NCBI GenBank assembly: GCA_002862465.1
Contig: PKDD01000050.1
Span: 1-33,101 of the forward strand
Source of the DNA: Haliea sp.
GTDB lineage: Bacteria; Pseudomonadota; Gammaproteobacteria; Pseudomonadales; Halieaceae
Reading direction: 5' to 3'
DNA: 33,101 nt
This document shows, in pieces, positions 9,417 through 16,407 of this stretch. A program made the translations under genes and the position numbers. The notes beneath the pieces are model-generated. The model worked only from the letters and a program-made list of their open reading frames with translations, did not search any database and was not told the origin of the DNA. Position 1 is the first letter of the stretch. Every line of letters starts with the position of its first letter.

Positions 9417-10312
9417 GCGAAGACGGCTCCACTATCACTGAGAAGGTCTCTCAAATAGACGCCATAGCCACTCTTTTCCAGTGGTTTGGCAAGCGCGAGT
9501 AACTGTTCTGCGCTGATATAGCCCTTGCGATAAGCTACTTCTTCTGGGCATGAAATCTTCAACCCTTGGCGCTCTTCAACGACGCGGATAAAGTTTGCAG
9601 CATCTAACAGGGAATTATGTGTACCCGTATCCAGCCAAGCGGTGCCGCGGCTCATGACCTCTACATGCAGGTCGCCACGTTTGAGATAAGCGCTATTGAC
9701 ATCGGTGATTTCTAGTTCACCGCGGGGAGAGGGCCTTACTTGTTTGGCGATATCGACGACATCGTTGTCGTAGAAGTACAGGCCAGTTACGGCGTAATGT
9801 GACTTTGGATCGATCGGTTTTTCCTCGATATTCTGGGCCACGCCATTAGTGTCGAAGCTGACCACGCCATAGCGCTCAGGGTCTTGCACGTAATAAGCGA
9901 ACACGGAAGCCCCTGAGTCACGGCCGGCAGCCTGAGTCAATGTTTGGGAAAAGCCTCCACCGTAAAAAATGTTGTCACCCAGTATCAGGCTAGTCGGTGA
10001 CTTGCCGATAAATGCTTCTCCCAGAATAAATGCCTGGGCTAAGCCATCTGGGGTGGGTTGCACGGCGTAGCTGATGTTGATTCCCCAGTTGGCGCCATCG
10101 CCAAGCAGTTCACTGAAGGCTAACTGGTCGCGTGGCGTGGTTATGATCAAAATATCGCGGATGCCAGACAACATCAGGGTAGCCAAAGGGTAGTAAATCA
10201 TGGGCTTGTCGTAGATCGGCATTAGTTGCTTGCTGACGGTGCTCGTCAGCGGATGCAGCCGGGTACCCGAACCGCCCGCTAGGATGATCCCTTTGTGGGG
10301 CAAAGTTGCCAT
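9413..10312 (-). CDS. rfbA: Glucose-1-phosphate thymidylyltransferase
   Basis: 299 residues, typical for RmlA/RfbA, the first enzyme of dTDP-rhamnose synthesis (glucose-1-phosphate plus dTTP to dTDP-glucose). The nucleotide-binding [11 protein letters not shown] is near residue 12, followed by [25 protein letters not shown] and the sugar-binding [20 protein letters not shown]. The ATG lies at 10310-10312, with AGGA about 12 bases upstream and a plausible promoter at 10342-10371. It is the first gene of the minus-strand rfbA-rfbC pair. Confidence 0.97.
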   Translation of the reverse strand: MATLPHKGIILAGGSGTRLHPLTSTVSKQLMPIYDKPMIYYPLATLMLSGIRDILIITTPRDQLAFSELLGDGANWGINISYAVQPTPDGLAQAFILGEAFIGKSPTSLILGDNIFYGGGFSQTLTQAAGRDSGASVFAYYVQDPERYGVVSFDTNGVAQNIEEKPIDPKSHYAVTGLYFYDNDVVDIAKQVRPSPRGELEITDVNSAYLKRGDLHVEVMSRGTAWLDTGTHNSLLDAANFIRVVEERQGLKISCPEEVAYRKGYISAEQLLALAKPLEKSGYGVYLRDLLSDSGAVFA

Positions 10313-10341
10313 AAACCGGTTTCCTGTCGCATAAACCGCTT

Positions 10342-10371
10342 AGTATAAGGGGAAAACCGGGTTACTGACTA
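10342..10371 (-). promoter_or_regulatory. Possible sigma70-type promoter of rfbA-rfbC
   Basis: On the minus strand, TATACT (10347-10342) is preceded after 18 bases by TAGTCA (10371-10366), a four-of-six match to the -35 consensus. It would start transcription about 23 bases before the rfbA ATG. The leader also holds two copies of CGGTTTATG exactly 20 bases apart, the second containing the rfbA start codon. Confidence 0.4.
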
Positions 10372-10442
10372 ATAGTAGGGGCGTTAAGATAGCGCTTAAG
10401 TGCATCAGGGCTGGATTTTTAACCAGCAGGTGATTAAAATCT

Positions 10443-10461
10443 AGCCCCTTTTTGCGGGGCT
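10443..10461 (-). terminator. GC-rich hairpin, terminator-like on the minus strand
   Basis: AGCCCC (10443-10448) pairs with GGGGCT (10456-10461) around a 7-base loop. Read on the minus strand, the stem is followed by AGATTTTAA, a weak U tract. It would end minus-strand transcripts arriving from the direction of the GT4 promoter, before the rfbA promoter. On the plus strand only two T follow. No gene that would need it is visible, so its role is open. Confidence 0.35.
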
Positions 10462-10648
10462 TCCGGAAAATCAGCGTCATTAAAGGGCACTGGCTGTTCT
10501 TGAGCCGCCGAATTATGTTCGCGTAGGCATATTCGTTTTAGCTTGTCATCATAATGAGGACGCCATTATCTGGCATCAAGGTACAGAGCCGGCAGGCACA
10601 ACAACTGCGGATGGAGCAACGGCTCCCGCGAAAGCGGCGAGTGGTCCA

Positions 10649-11875
10649 TTGCGTATTGCGCTGCTCGGTTATCGTAGCCAGCCTCATGCCGGTGGGCAGG
10701 GCATCTATATACGCTATCTGAGTAAGGCGCTGGTTGAGGCAGGTCATACCGTTGATGTCATTTCTGGTCCGCCTTACCCTCAACTGGACCCGCGCGTGCG
10801 CCTTATCGAGCTACCCAGTTTGGATTTATTTAAAAATGGGCTTACGTCTTTGCGCCCGCATCATTTGAAGTCCATGAGTAACATTATGGAGTGGATGAGT
10901 CAGTTGACCGGCGGTTTTGCCGAGCCTCAAACGTTTGGGCGCCGCGCTGCAAAATATTTGCGCCAGCACGGCCATCACTACGATCTGATCCACGATAATC
11001 AGAGTTTGAGCTATGGGATGTTAGACATCCAAGACATGGGCCTACCGCTGGTGACAACGGTGCACCATCCGATTACGAGCGACTTACGCATAGCGCTGGC
11101 GGCCGCTCGCGGGTGGAGAGAGCGAGCGTTTATTCGGCGCTGGCACTTTTTCTTGAGGATGCAGAAAAAAGTGGTGAAGCAACTGCATAACATTGTGACT
11201 GTGTCAGATTGCTCTCGCCAAGATATTGCCCGAGATTTTGGTTTGCAGCCGGCGGGGATTAGCCTGGCATACAATGGTATTGATATCGATACATTCAAGC
11301 CTTTACCGGGTGTGGTGCGAAATCCGTTGCGCCTGATGGCCACTTGCTCTGCAGATGCTCCGCTGAAGGGCTTACGGTATTTGTTGCATGCCTACGCTGT
11401 GCTGCTTGAGCGATATCCCGATTTAGAGTTGCTGTTGGTCAGCAAGCCTAACCCTGGCGGCCAGACGGAAAGATTGGTGTATCGCTTGGGCTTGGCAGAC
11501 AAGGTGCAGTTTGTAGCAGACATTAGCACCGAGCAGATGGTGCATTATTACGCGGAGGCTGCGATTGCCATAGTGCCATCAGTCTACGAGGGTTTTGGCC
11601 TGCCTGCAGGTGAAGCGATGGCCTGTGGTGTCCCGGTGGTGTCGACTGATGGTGGTGCATTACCTGAAGTGGTGGGCGACGCTGGAGTTATTGTACCAGT
11701 AAAAAATGTCGATGCTCTGGTGGCGGCAATTGACGGCTTGTTGCAAGATCCGAAGACTCGGGCTGAGTTGGGTGCCCGAGGCAAACAGCGTATCGAAGAC
11801 AATTTTTGCTGGCAGGTTTGCGCCAAACAGATGACGGACTATTATAACGAGGTGTTGGCCCGTGAAGACGGTTGA
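10649..11875 (+). CDS. GT4-type glycosyltransferase (GT-B fold)
   Basis: 408 residues from the TTG at 10649. The N terminus MRIALLGYRSQPHAGGQGIYIRYLSKAL has the Gly-rich acceptor-side loop of GT-B enzymes. The C-terminal half carries SVYEGFGLPAGEAMACGVPVV, the E-x7-E nucleotide-sugar motif of family GT4 retaining transferases, then GALPEVVGDAG. It should transfer a sugar from a nucleotide donor to a lipid or glycan acceptor at the cytoplasmic membrane face; the sugar is unknown. The start is uncertain: the TTG lacks a good ribosome-binding site, and the open frame continues upstream to about 10484. An ATT at 10565 lies 5 bases after GAGG. It overlaps the following methyltransferase by 14 bases, so the genes are translationally coupled. 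Confidence 0.93.
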   Translation: MRIALLGYRSQPHAGGQGIYIRYLSKALVEAGHTVDVISGPPYPQLDPRVRLIELPSLDLFKNGLTSLRPHHLKSMSNIMEWMSQLTGGFAEPQTFGRRAAKYLRQHGHHYDLIHDNQSLSYGMLDIQDMGLPLVTTVHHPITSDLRIALAAARGWRERAFIRRWHFFLRMQKKVVKQLHNIVTVSDCSRQDIARDFGLQPAGISLAYNGIDIDTFKPLPGVVRNPLRLMATCSADAPLKGLRYLLHAYAVLLERYPDLELLLVSKPNPGGQTERLVYRLGLADKVQFVADISTEQMVHYYAEAAIAIVPSVYEGFGLPAGEAMACGVPVVSTDGGALPEVVGDAGVIVPVKNVDALVAAIDGLLQDPKTRAELGARGKQRIEDNFCWQVCAKQMTDYYNEVLAREDG

Positions 11876-12578
11876 TTTTGCGCGTCTGCCTCTCAAGCCG
11901 GATGATATCGTTCTAGACCTTGGCTGTGGCGAAGGTCGCCACGTGATATCGGCTTATCTCGAGGGCGATGTGCAGTCCGTGGGGGTGGATCTGTCACTGG
12001 ACGATCTGAAAACAACTCGTGAACGCTTTGTCGACTTTGATCAGCCAGAAAATGGTGCTAAGTCTTTTGGCTTGTCTTCTGCGAGTGCACTGGAATTGCC
12101 CTTCTCCGATAATACGTTCGATAAGATTATTTGCAGCGAGGTGTTAGAGCACATCCCAGATTATCACCGCGCACTGGTTGAGATAGAGCGTGTGCTTAAG
12201 CCGGGTGGCCTTTTTTGCGCCAGCGTGCCGCGTCGATGGCCGGAGCAGGTATGCTGGGCGCTGAGTGAGGGCTACTATAATGTGCCCGGCGGCCATTTGC
12301 GTATTTTCCGCAGTAATGAGTTGCGAGAGGAAATTGAACATTTAGGCTTTAGACATTATCACCACCACTGGGCGCATGCGCTGCACGTGCCCTTGTGGTG
12401 GCTAAAGTGCTTATTTTGGGAAAATAGGGACACAAATTGGTTGGTCACTCAATACCATCGTTTTTTGGTATGGGATTTAATGGAGAATCCAGCGTTGACT
12501 CGGATACTGGAAAAATGCATGAACCCGCTCATGGGTAAAAGTGTCGTGATGTACTTTCGCAAGGATGCAAAATTGTGA
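11862..12578 (+). CDS. Class I SAM-dependent methyltransferase (Methyltransf_11 type)
   Basis: 238 residues starting with GTG at 11862, inside the end of the glycosyltransferase gene. Motif I VLDLGCGEGRH (residues 17-27) binds S-adenosylmethionine. GVDLS follows with the acidic residue for the ribose. ELPFSDNTFDKIICSEVLEHIPD and RVLKPGGLFCASVPR are the standard motif II-III region. The C-terminal 80 residues are His/Trp-rich (HYHHHWAHALHVPLWWLK) and may sit at the membrane or form the acceptor pocket. The substrate is not predictable; placement in the operon suggests a sugar or glycolipid made by the GT4 enzyme. The 3' end overlaps the next gene by 4 bases (GTGA). Confidence 0.9.
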   Translation: MKTVDFARLPLKPDDIVLDLGCGEGRHVISAYLEGDVQSVGVDLSLDDLKTTRERFVDFDQPENGAKSFGLSSASALELPFSDNTFDKIICSEVLEHIPDYHRALVEIERVLKPGGLFCASVPRRWPEQVCWALSEGYYNVPGGHLRIFRSNELREEIEHLGFRHYHHHWAHALHVPLWWLKCLFWENRDTNWLVTQYHRFLVWDLMENPALTRILEKCMNPLMGKSVVMYFRKDAKL

Positions 12579-13654
12579 GTGGCTTATACCTTAGCCCGGG
12601 TTTGTTTCCCGAGGAGTTCCTGCGCCCTACGGTGGACTTTATCCTTGGCTGCCAGCGTGAAAGCGGAGAAATTCCTTGGTTTGAAGGCGGCTACACCGAT
12701 CCTTGGGACCATGTGGAGTCCGCAATGGGTCTGTCGATCGGGGGAGAATTGGAGGCCGCATACAAAGCTTATCAGTGGCTGGCAGAGATGCAGTTAGAAG
12801 ACGGCAGCTGGTGGGCATCGTATCGCGGGCAGGAAATCGACAATGCGGGTCGACGTGAGTCCAACTTTGTTGCTTATATCGCCACGGGAGTTTGGCACCA
12901 CTACTTAATTAGCGCCGATGACAATTTTCTGCAGGTAATGTGGCCAATGGTCGATAAATCGATTGGCTTCGTGCTGTCGCTACAGTCCGAGCATGGGGAA
13001 ATTGATTGGGCAGTGGATGGCGCCGGAAAGCCTAAGGGTGATGCTTTGGTGACCGGTTGTAGCTCGATTTACAAAAGCTTGGAATGCGCGCACAACATCG
13101 CGGTCACGCTAGGTGAAACTCGGAGCCACTGGTTGATTGCACGTGATCGTCTGGGTAAAGCGCTGCGCCATAAGCCAGAGCGTTTCGACCGTACATGGGA
13201 AACCAAGTCGCGCTATTCGATGGACTGGTTTTACCCAGTACTAACCGGCGTATATACCGGAGCCGAGGCCCGTGCCCGCCTGGCATCGCGCTGGGAAGAG
13301 TTTGTAGAGGATAAGCTCGGCTGTCGCTGCGAAAAGCAGGAGCCGTGGGTGACGATTGCTGAAACCTGTGAGCTAGTCATGTCTTTATTGGCCGCAGGGG
13401 ATCATGCCCGCGCCGTCGAGGTTTACAGTTGGCTGCAGCAATGGCGTGCCAGTGACGGCTCTTACTGGACCGGTTATCAACTGGTTGAAGATTTGTTGTG
13501 GCCGGATGAAAGGCCGACATGGACCGCCGGGGCTATTTTGTTAGCAGCGGATGCGCTGACTAAACATACATCAGCATCAGGATTATTTTGCAGCGTGCGC
13601 CTGTTGGATGGGCCTGTTGATGATGCGCATGCACGCCGAATTCTCGTTGATTAA
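12575..13654 (+). CDS. (alpha/alpha)-toroid protein, prenyltransferase/cyclase-like, function unknown
   Basis: 359 residues, starting with GTG in a 4-base overlap with the methyltransferase. No signal peptide is visible, so it is probably cytoplasmic. It shows about four spaced repeats resembling the QW motifs of alpha/alpha-toroid enzymes: Q27 to W35, Q73LEDGSWW, Q137SEHGEIDW and W290RASDGSYW. Between them are helical segments with conserved-looking polar residues: DPWDHVES (43-50 region), RRESNF (93-98), GDALVTGCSS (155-164), WVTIAETCE (258-266). This fold occurs in squalene/hopene cyclases, protein prenyltransferases and family 15-like or unsaturated-uronide glycosidases. I cannot assign the reaction. 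Its operon with a glycosyltransferase suggests that it acts on a glycan or polyprenyl-linked sugar. Confidence 0.8.
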   Translation: MSGLYLSPGLFPEEFLRPTVDFILGCQRESGEIPWFEGGYTDPWDHVESAMGLSIGGELEAAYKAYQWLAEMQLEDGSWWASYRGQEIDNAGRRESNFVAYIATGVWHHYLISADDNFLQVMWPMVDKSIGFVLSLQSEHGEIDWAVDGAGKPKGDALVTGCSSIYKSLECAHNIAVTLGETRSHWLIARDRLGKALRHKPERFDRTWETKSRYSMDWFYPVLTGVYTGAEARARLASRWEEFVEDKLGCRCEKQEPWVTIAETCELVMSLLAAGDHARAVEVYSWLQQWRASDGSYWTGYQLVEDLLWPDERPTWTAGAILLAADALTKHTSASGLFCSVRLLDGPVDDAHARRILVD

Positions 13655-13673
13655 AGTAGGGTCAAAAGCCTAG

Positions 13674-14291
13674 TTACAGACGCAGCAATAGGCCTAAACT
13701 ATTCACTTGCCCAAGGCTTTTAAATAGTCCAGACGCTAGTGCCATGCGGTAGACTGCATAGGGAGCCTGGCCACCTTTGTGTGGGTCTTCGAACAGGTCG
13801 TGTATTGCTAGAACACCGCCGCGCATTAGATGCGGCATCCAACATCGGTAGTCTGTGAGCGCTGCTTCAAGGCTGTGCCCGCCATCGATAAAGACCATTG
13901 CTAATGGTGTCTGCCAGTGTTTAGCGGTTGCTTCAGACCCGGCAACGACCGGCACTACCACCTCGTCCAGTTCCGTGCGACGTATGTTGCGACGAAATTC
14001 GCGAAACGTATCCATGACGCCCTCGCGGGCGTCATAAAGGTCGGGGTCATGAAAAAATTCGCCTTGTTGATGTTCTTCCGAGCCGCGGTGATGATCCAGC
14101 GCGAACACGGTGCTGTTATTAGTGCGACAGGCTAGGCCCAAGTAAATCGTAGACTTACCACAGTAGCTGCCGATTTCCAGAACCGGCCCCATTGCACTAG
14201 CGCGGCGCGCCTGTTCGAACAGTGCCTGTGCCTCATCCTCGGCAAGGAACCCCTTAATTTGGTCAATATCGGCGGGCAGGCCAGGGATCAT
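13674..14291 (-). CDS. Class I SAM-dependent methyltransferase (Methyltransf_24/TylF-like)
   Basis: 205 residues from the ATG at 14289-14291; a TTG 9 bases upstream (14300) is an alternative. The spacing from AAGGA fits neither start well. Motif I is VLEIGSYCGKSTIYLGLA. A later MVFIDGGHSLEAALTDYRCW and GGVLAIHDLFEDPHKGG match the metal-dependent O-methyltransferase-like family, in which the Asp of IDGGH and the HD pair bind the metal and substrate. The gene lies 18 bases downstream of tolC on the same strand and converges on the toroid gene, with a gap of only 19 bases. It probably belongs to the tolC transcript and may act in the same envelope pathway as the GT4 operon; the substrate is unknown. 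Confidence 0.87.
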   Translation of the reverse strand: MIPGLPADIDQIKGFLAEDEAQALFEQARRASAMGPVLEIGSYCGKSTIYLGLACRTNNSTVFALDHHRGSEEHQQGEFFHDPDLYDAREGVMDTFREFRRNIRRTELDEVVVPVVAGSEATAKHWQTPLAMVFIDGGHSLEAALTDYRCWMPHLMRGGVLAIHDLFEDPHKGGQAPYAVYRMALASGLFKSLGQVNSLGLLLRL

Positions 14292-14309
14292 ACGAAGCAA
14301 CGTCCTTTT

Positions 14310-15731
14310 TTAAGGTGATCCGATAACGGTCTTAGCCGATGGCGAGGTTGGAGGCACGAGAAAAGCGTCCAATTTGAGAATGTCTGCTGGGCTTAGCAGA
14401 CCAGCAGTTTCGTTCAGGCGCATTAAATTGAGAATGTAATCATAACGGCTGTTAGCGTAATCACGTTCCGCTCGGAACAGCGTATTTTGTGCGTTGAGAA
14501 CGTCGACTACATTGCGCGTTCCCACTTCATAGCCCGCCTGCGTCGCGTCTACAGAACTTTTTGAAGAAATAATACTCTGCCTGCGCGCAGCGATGCGCGA
14601 CACATCACTGAGTACAGTCATATGTAGCGATCGAGTGTTGGTGACGGTGTTGCGTGAGAGGTTAATGCGCTGTTCCCTTGCGGCGTTGAATTCTTGGGCT
14701 GCACGCCGCCTATTGGCGCTGATCGCGCCACCGCTGTAAAGTGGGACGCTGAGTGTTACCCGCCACATATGCTCTTTGAGGTTGCTATTCGGTGGACTGT
14801 TGACGCCTGTATCGGGTGTGACAGTAATGTCGCCGTCAACGTCAAAGTCAGAATATTCATAGCCGCCGCTGACCTTGGGAGCGTGTTCCATTTTGTTTGC
14901 CCTGGCAGTCTGACGTGCTGCCTCCTCCCTATGCATGGAGGCTAGGAGCTCAAAGTTGTTTTGCAGCGCAAAATCCACCCATGCAGCGCGGTCAATGGGG
15001 TCTGGTGGAAGAATTTTGAAATCGTCTACTAGAACGTTGAGATTGCTCTGCCGCTGACCTGTGAGGACCGACAGTCGCTCCAATGCAACGGACACATCAT
15101 TTTCATCCACAATACGCTCTACTTCAGCGAGGTCTCTAGCGGCCTGCGCTTCATACACGTCTGTGATGGCAATGAGGCCGACCTCGAAGCGTTGCTGGGT
15201 CTGCTCTAACTGGCGTTCGAATGCGCGCTCCTGTGCTTGCGAGGCGGCAAGATTGTCCTGTGCGCGCAGCACCAAGAGATAGGATTCTACGACTCTAACG
15301 ATCAGGTTTTGCTGATTTGCGGCAAACGTGGCTTCTGCTTCTTTGGTGACTTGCTTGCCCGATTGAAAACTGAACCATGCTGATAAGTCGAACAATGCCT
15401 GATTGAGAGAAATAACGTAGCCTTCAGTACTGATGTCCCGATTGGTGAGCGTGTTGTCGATAACAATGCCTTCTTCGCTAAAAATGGGGCCAAGGCCGTC
15501 CGTGTCGCCGTCGGAGTTTTGGTAGGAATAATTTGCACCCACTTGGGGTAGCAGTGCAGAGCGGCTAAGATTTTCAGTTTCTCGCCTTGCGAGATAGACC
15601 GCTTCTTCTGATTTCAGTTGCGCATCATTTTCTAGCGCCAATTGGTAGATATCACTGAGTGAGTCCGCTTGTAAAATCACGGATGAGAAGAAGAGTGCCA
15701 GTGAAGAAAGCGCAATAATCAAATTTTTCAT
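14310..15731 (-). CDS. tolC: TolC-family outer-membrane efflux channel
   Basis: 473 residues with a clear signal peptide (MKNLIIALSSLALFFSSVILQADS). It has the two-fold repeated TolC/OEP architecture: DIYQLALENDAQLKS at the start of the first repeat, then QTQQRFEVGLIAITDVYEAQAARD. The second repeat has RAARQTARANKM-type helices and GTRNVVDVLNAQNTLFRAERDYANSRYDYILN. It forms the trimeric outer-membrane and periplasmic tunnel used by RND or ABC exporters and type I secretion. The divergent neighbours yqiB, cpdA and parE are the same as around tolC in E. coli and Pseudomonas, which supports this being the housekeeping TolC. A methyltransferase gene follows in the same transcript direction. Confidence 0.95.
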   Translation of the reverse strand: MKNLIIALSSLALFFSSVILQADSLSDIYQLALENDAQLKSEEAVYLARRETENLSRSALLPQVGANYSYQNSDGDTDGLGPIFSEEGIVIDNTLTNRDISTEGYVISLNQALFDLSAWFSFQSGKQVTKEAEATFAANQQNLIVRVVESYLLVLRAQDNLAASQAQERAFERQLEQTQQRFEVGLIAITDVYEAQAARDLAEVERIVDENDVSVALERLSVLTGQRQSNLNVLVDDFKILPPDPIDRAAWVDFALQNNFELLASMHREEAARQTARANKMEHAPKVSGGYEYSDFDVDGDITVTPDTGVNSPPNSNLKEHMWRVTLSVPLYSGGAISANRRRAAQEFNAAREQRINLSRNTVTNTRSLHMTVLSDVSRIAARRQSIISSKSSVDATQAGYEVGTRNVVDVLNAQNTLFRAERDYANSRYDYILNLMRLNETAGLLSPADILKLDAFLVPPTSPSAKTVIGSP

Positions 15732-15773
15732 GCAACCATTCCCAAGAGAAACTTACCCGACTTTTAACTCGCT

Positions 15774-15782
15774 ATTATACCA
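15774..15782 (-). promoter_or_regulatory. Extended -10 promoter of tolC
   Basis: The minus strand reads TGGTATAAT here, a perfect extended -10 element (TG-n-TATAAT). It would start transcription near 15767, about 36 bases before the tolC ATG. No good -35 hexamer is found at 16-18 bases upstream, as is common for extended -10 promoters. Confidence 0.6.
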
Positions 15783-15945
15783 GCCTCTCGCGGACTCTGC
15801 ATGTATTGAAACTGTCACGCAAAGGGTGCAGTTCTTGTTAGTTTATGCGATCTTAGAGGCAGGTCTGCCGTTATTCATAGGCTACACACTTTCATGACGC
15901 GGCAGTTTTTATTAATGTATACGGGCCAAACGCCTAGGTAAAGTT

Positions 15946-16395
15946 TTGCAAAATCCGACTAGACAATTATTCAAACTCGATTTGACGGAGCTACATGCGA
16001 TCTGTGATGCCAATTATCTGCGCTTGAAACGCCTATTTCCTGATTATGAAAACTGTAATTCGCGCGACTTTTTGGTGGGCGCGGCTAAGGTTCGGCTGAG
16101 TGTCATAGAGCGTTGCCGTTACACTACGATTTTTCATATTCACCAGCAATCGACAGAATCCCGCTGGCTGGGCTTATTAAATATCGAAGTAAGGGCCTAC
16201 CATGATGCTCGCATGTTGGAAGTCGGATCCTTCCAATCTTATCGTCAGGTGTCGGCCCGATATCGGTATCCCAACGAACAAATGTTCGCGCAGGACGAAA
16301 AGTCTCAGCAAAATCGATTTTTGGCGGACTGGTTGGAACACTGCCTGCAAAACGGACGTGCCGCGCTAGATATCGCCGCTACGACCGTGGACTAA
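15946..16395 (+). CDS. yqiB: DUF1249 family protein (YqiB-like)
   Basis: 149 residues, close to the 140 of E. coli YqiB. The pattern is YLRLKRLFPDY near residue 25, then VIERCRYTTIFHIHQ and LNIEVRAYHDARMLEVGSFQ, typical of DUF1249. No catalytic motif is known for the family. The start is TTG at 15946: there is no ATG or GTG in frame before the upstream stop, and AGG lies 7 bases before it. The gene stands directly before cpdA, as in E. coli and Pseudomonas. The nudF gene that normally precedes it there is absent; the upstream neighbour is the divergent tolC. Confidence 0.9.
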   Translation: MQNPTRQLFKLDLTELHAICDANYLRLKRLFPDYENCNSRDFLVGAAKVRLSVIERCRYTTIFHIHQQSTESRWLGLLNIEVRAYHDARMLEVGSFQSYRQVSARYRYPNEQMFAQDEKSQQNRFLADWLEHCLQNGRAALDIAATTVD

Positions 16396-16407
16396 CGCGG
16401 CGGCGCA

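Larger units (their letters stand above)
10313..10648. other. Divergent intergenic region between rfbA and the GT4 gene
   Basis: 336 bases without an assigned gene. It contains the possible rfbA promoter (10342-10371), an AAACCGGTTT palindrome at 10313-10322 and a GC-rich hairpin at 10443-10461. From about 10484 onward there is an open frame that runs without a stop into the glycosyltransferase. That in-frame stretch (10565-10648) encodes an Ala/Thr/Gly-rich linker-like sequence, so the true start of the next gene may lie here. Confidence 0.6.

Noticed and set aside
10554-10660. ATG at 10554 as start of a separate small gene before the GT4 gene
   Set aside because: Its frame gives an Arg/Gln-rich translation without features and runs antiphase into the glycosyltransferase; only its GAGG is of interest as a possible ribosome-binding site.
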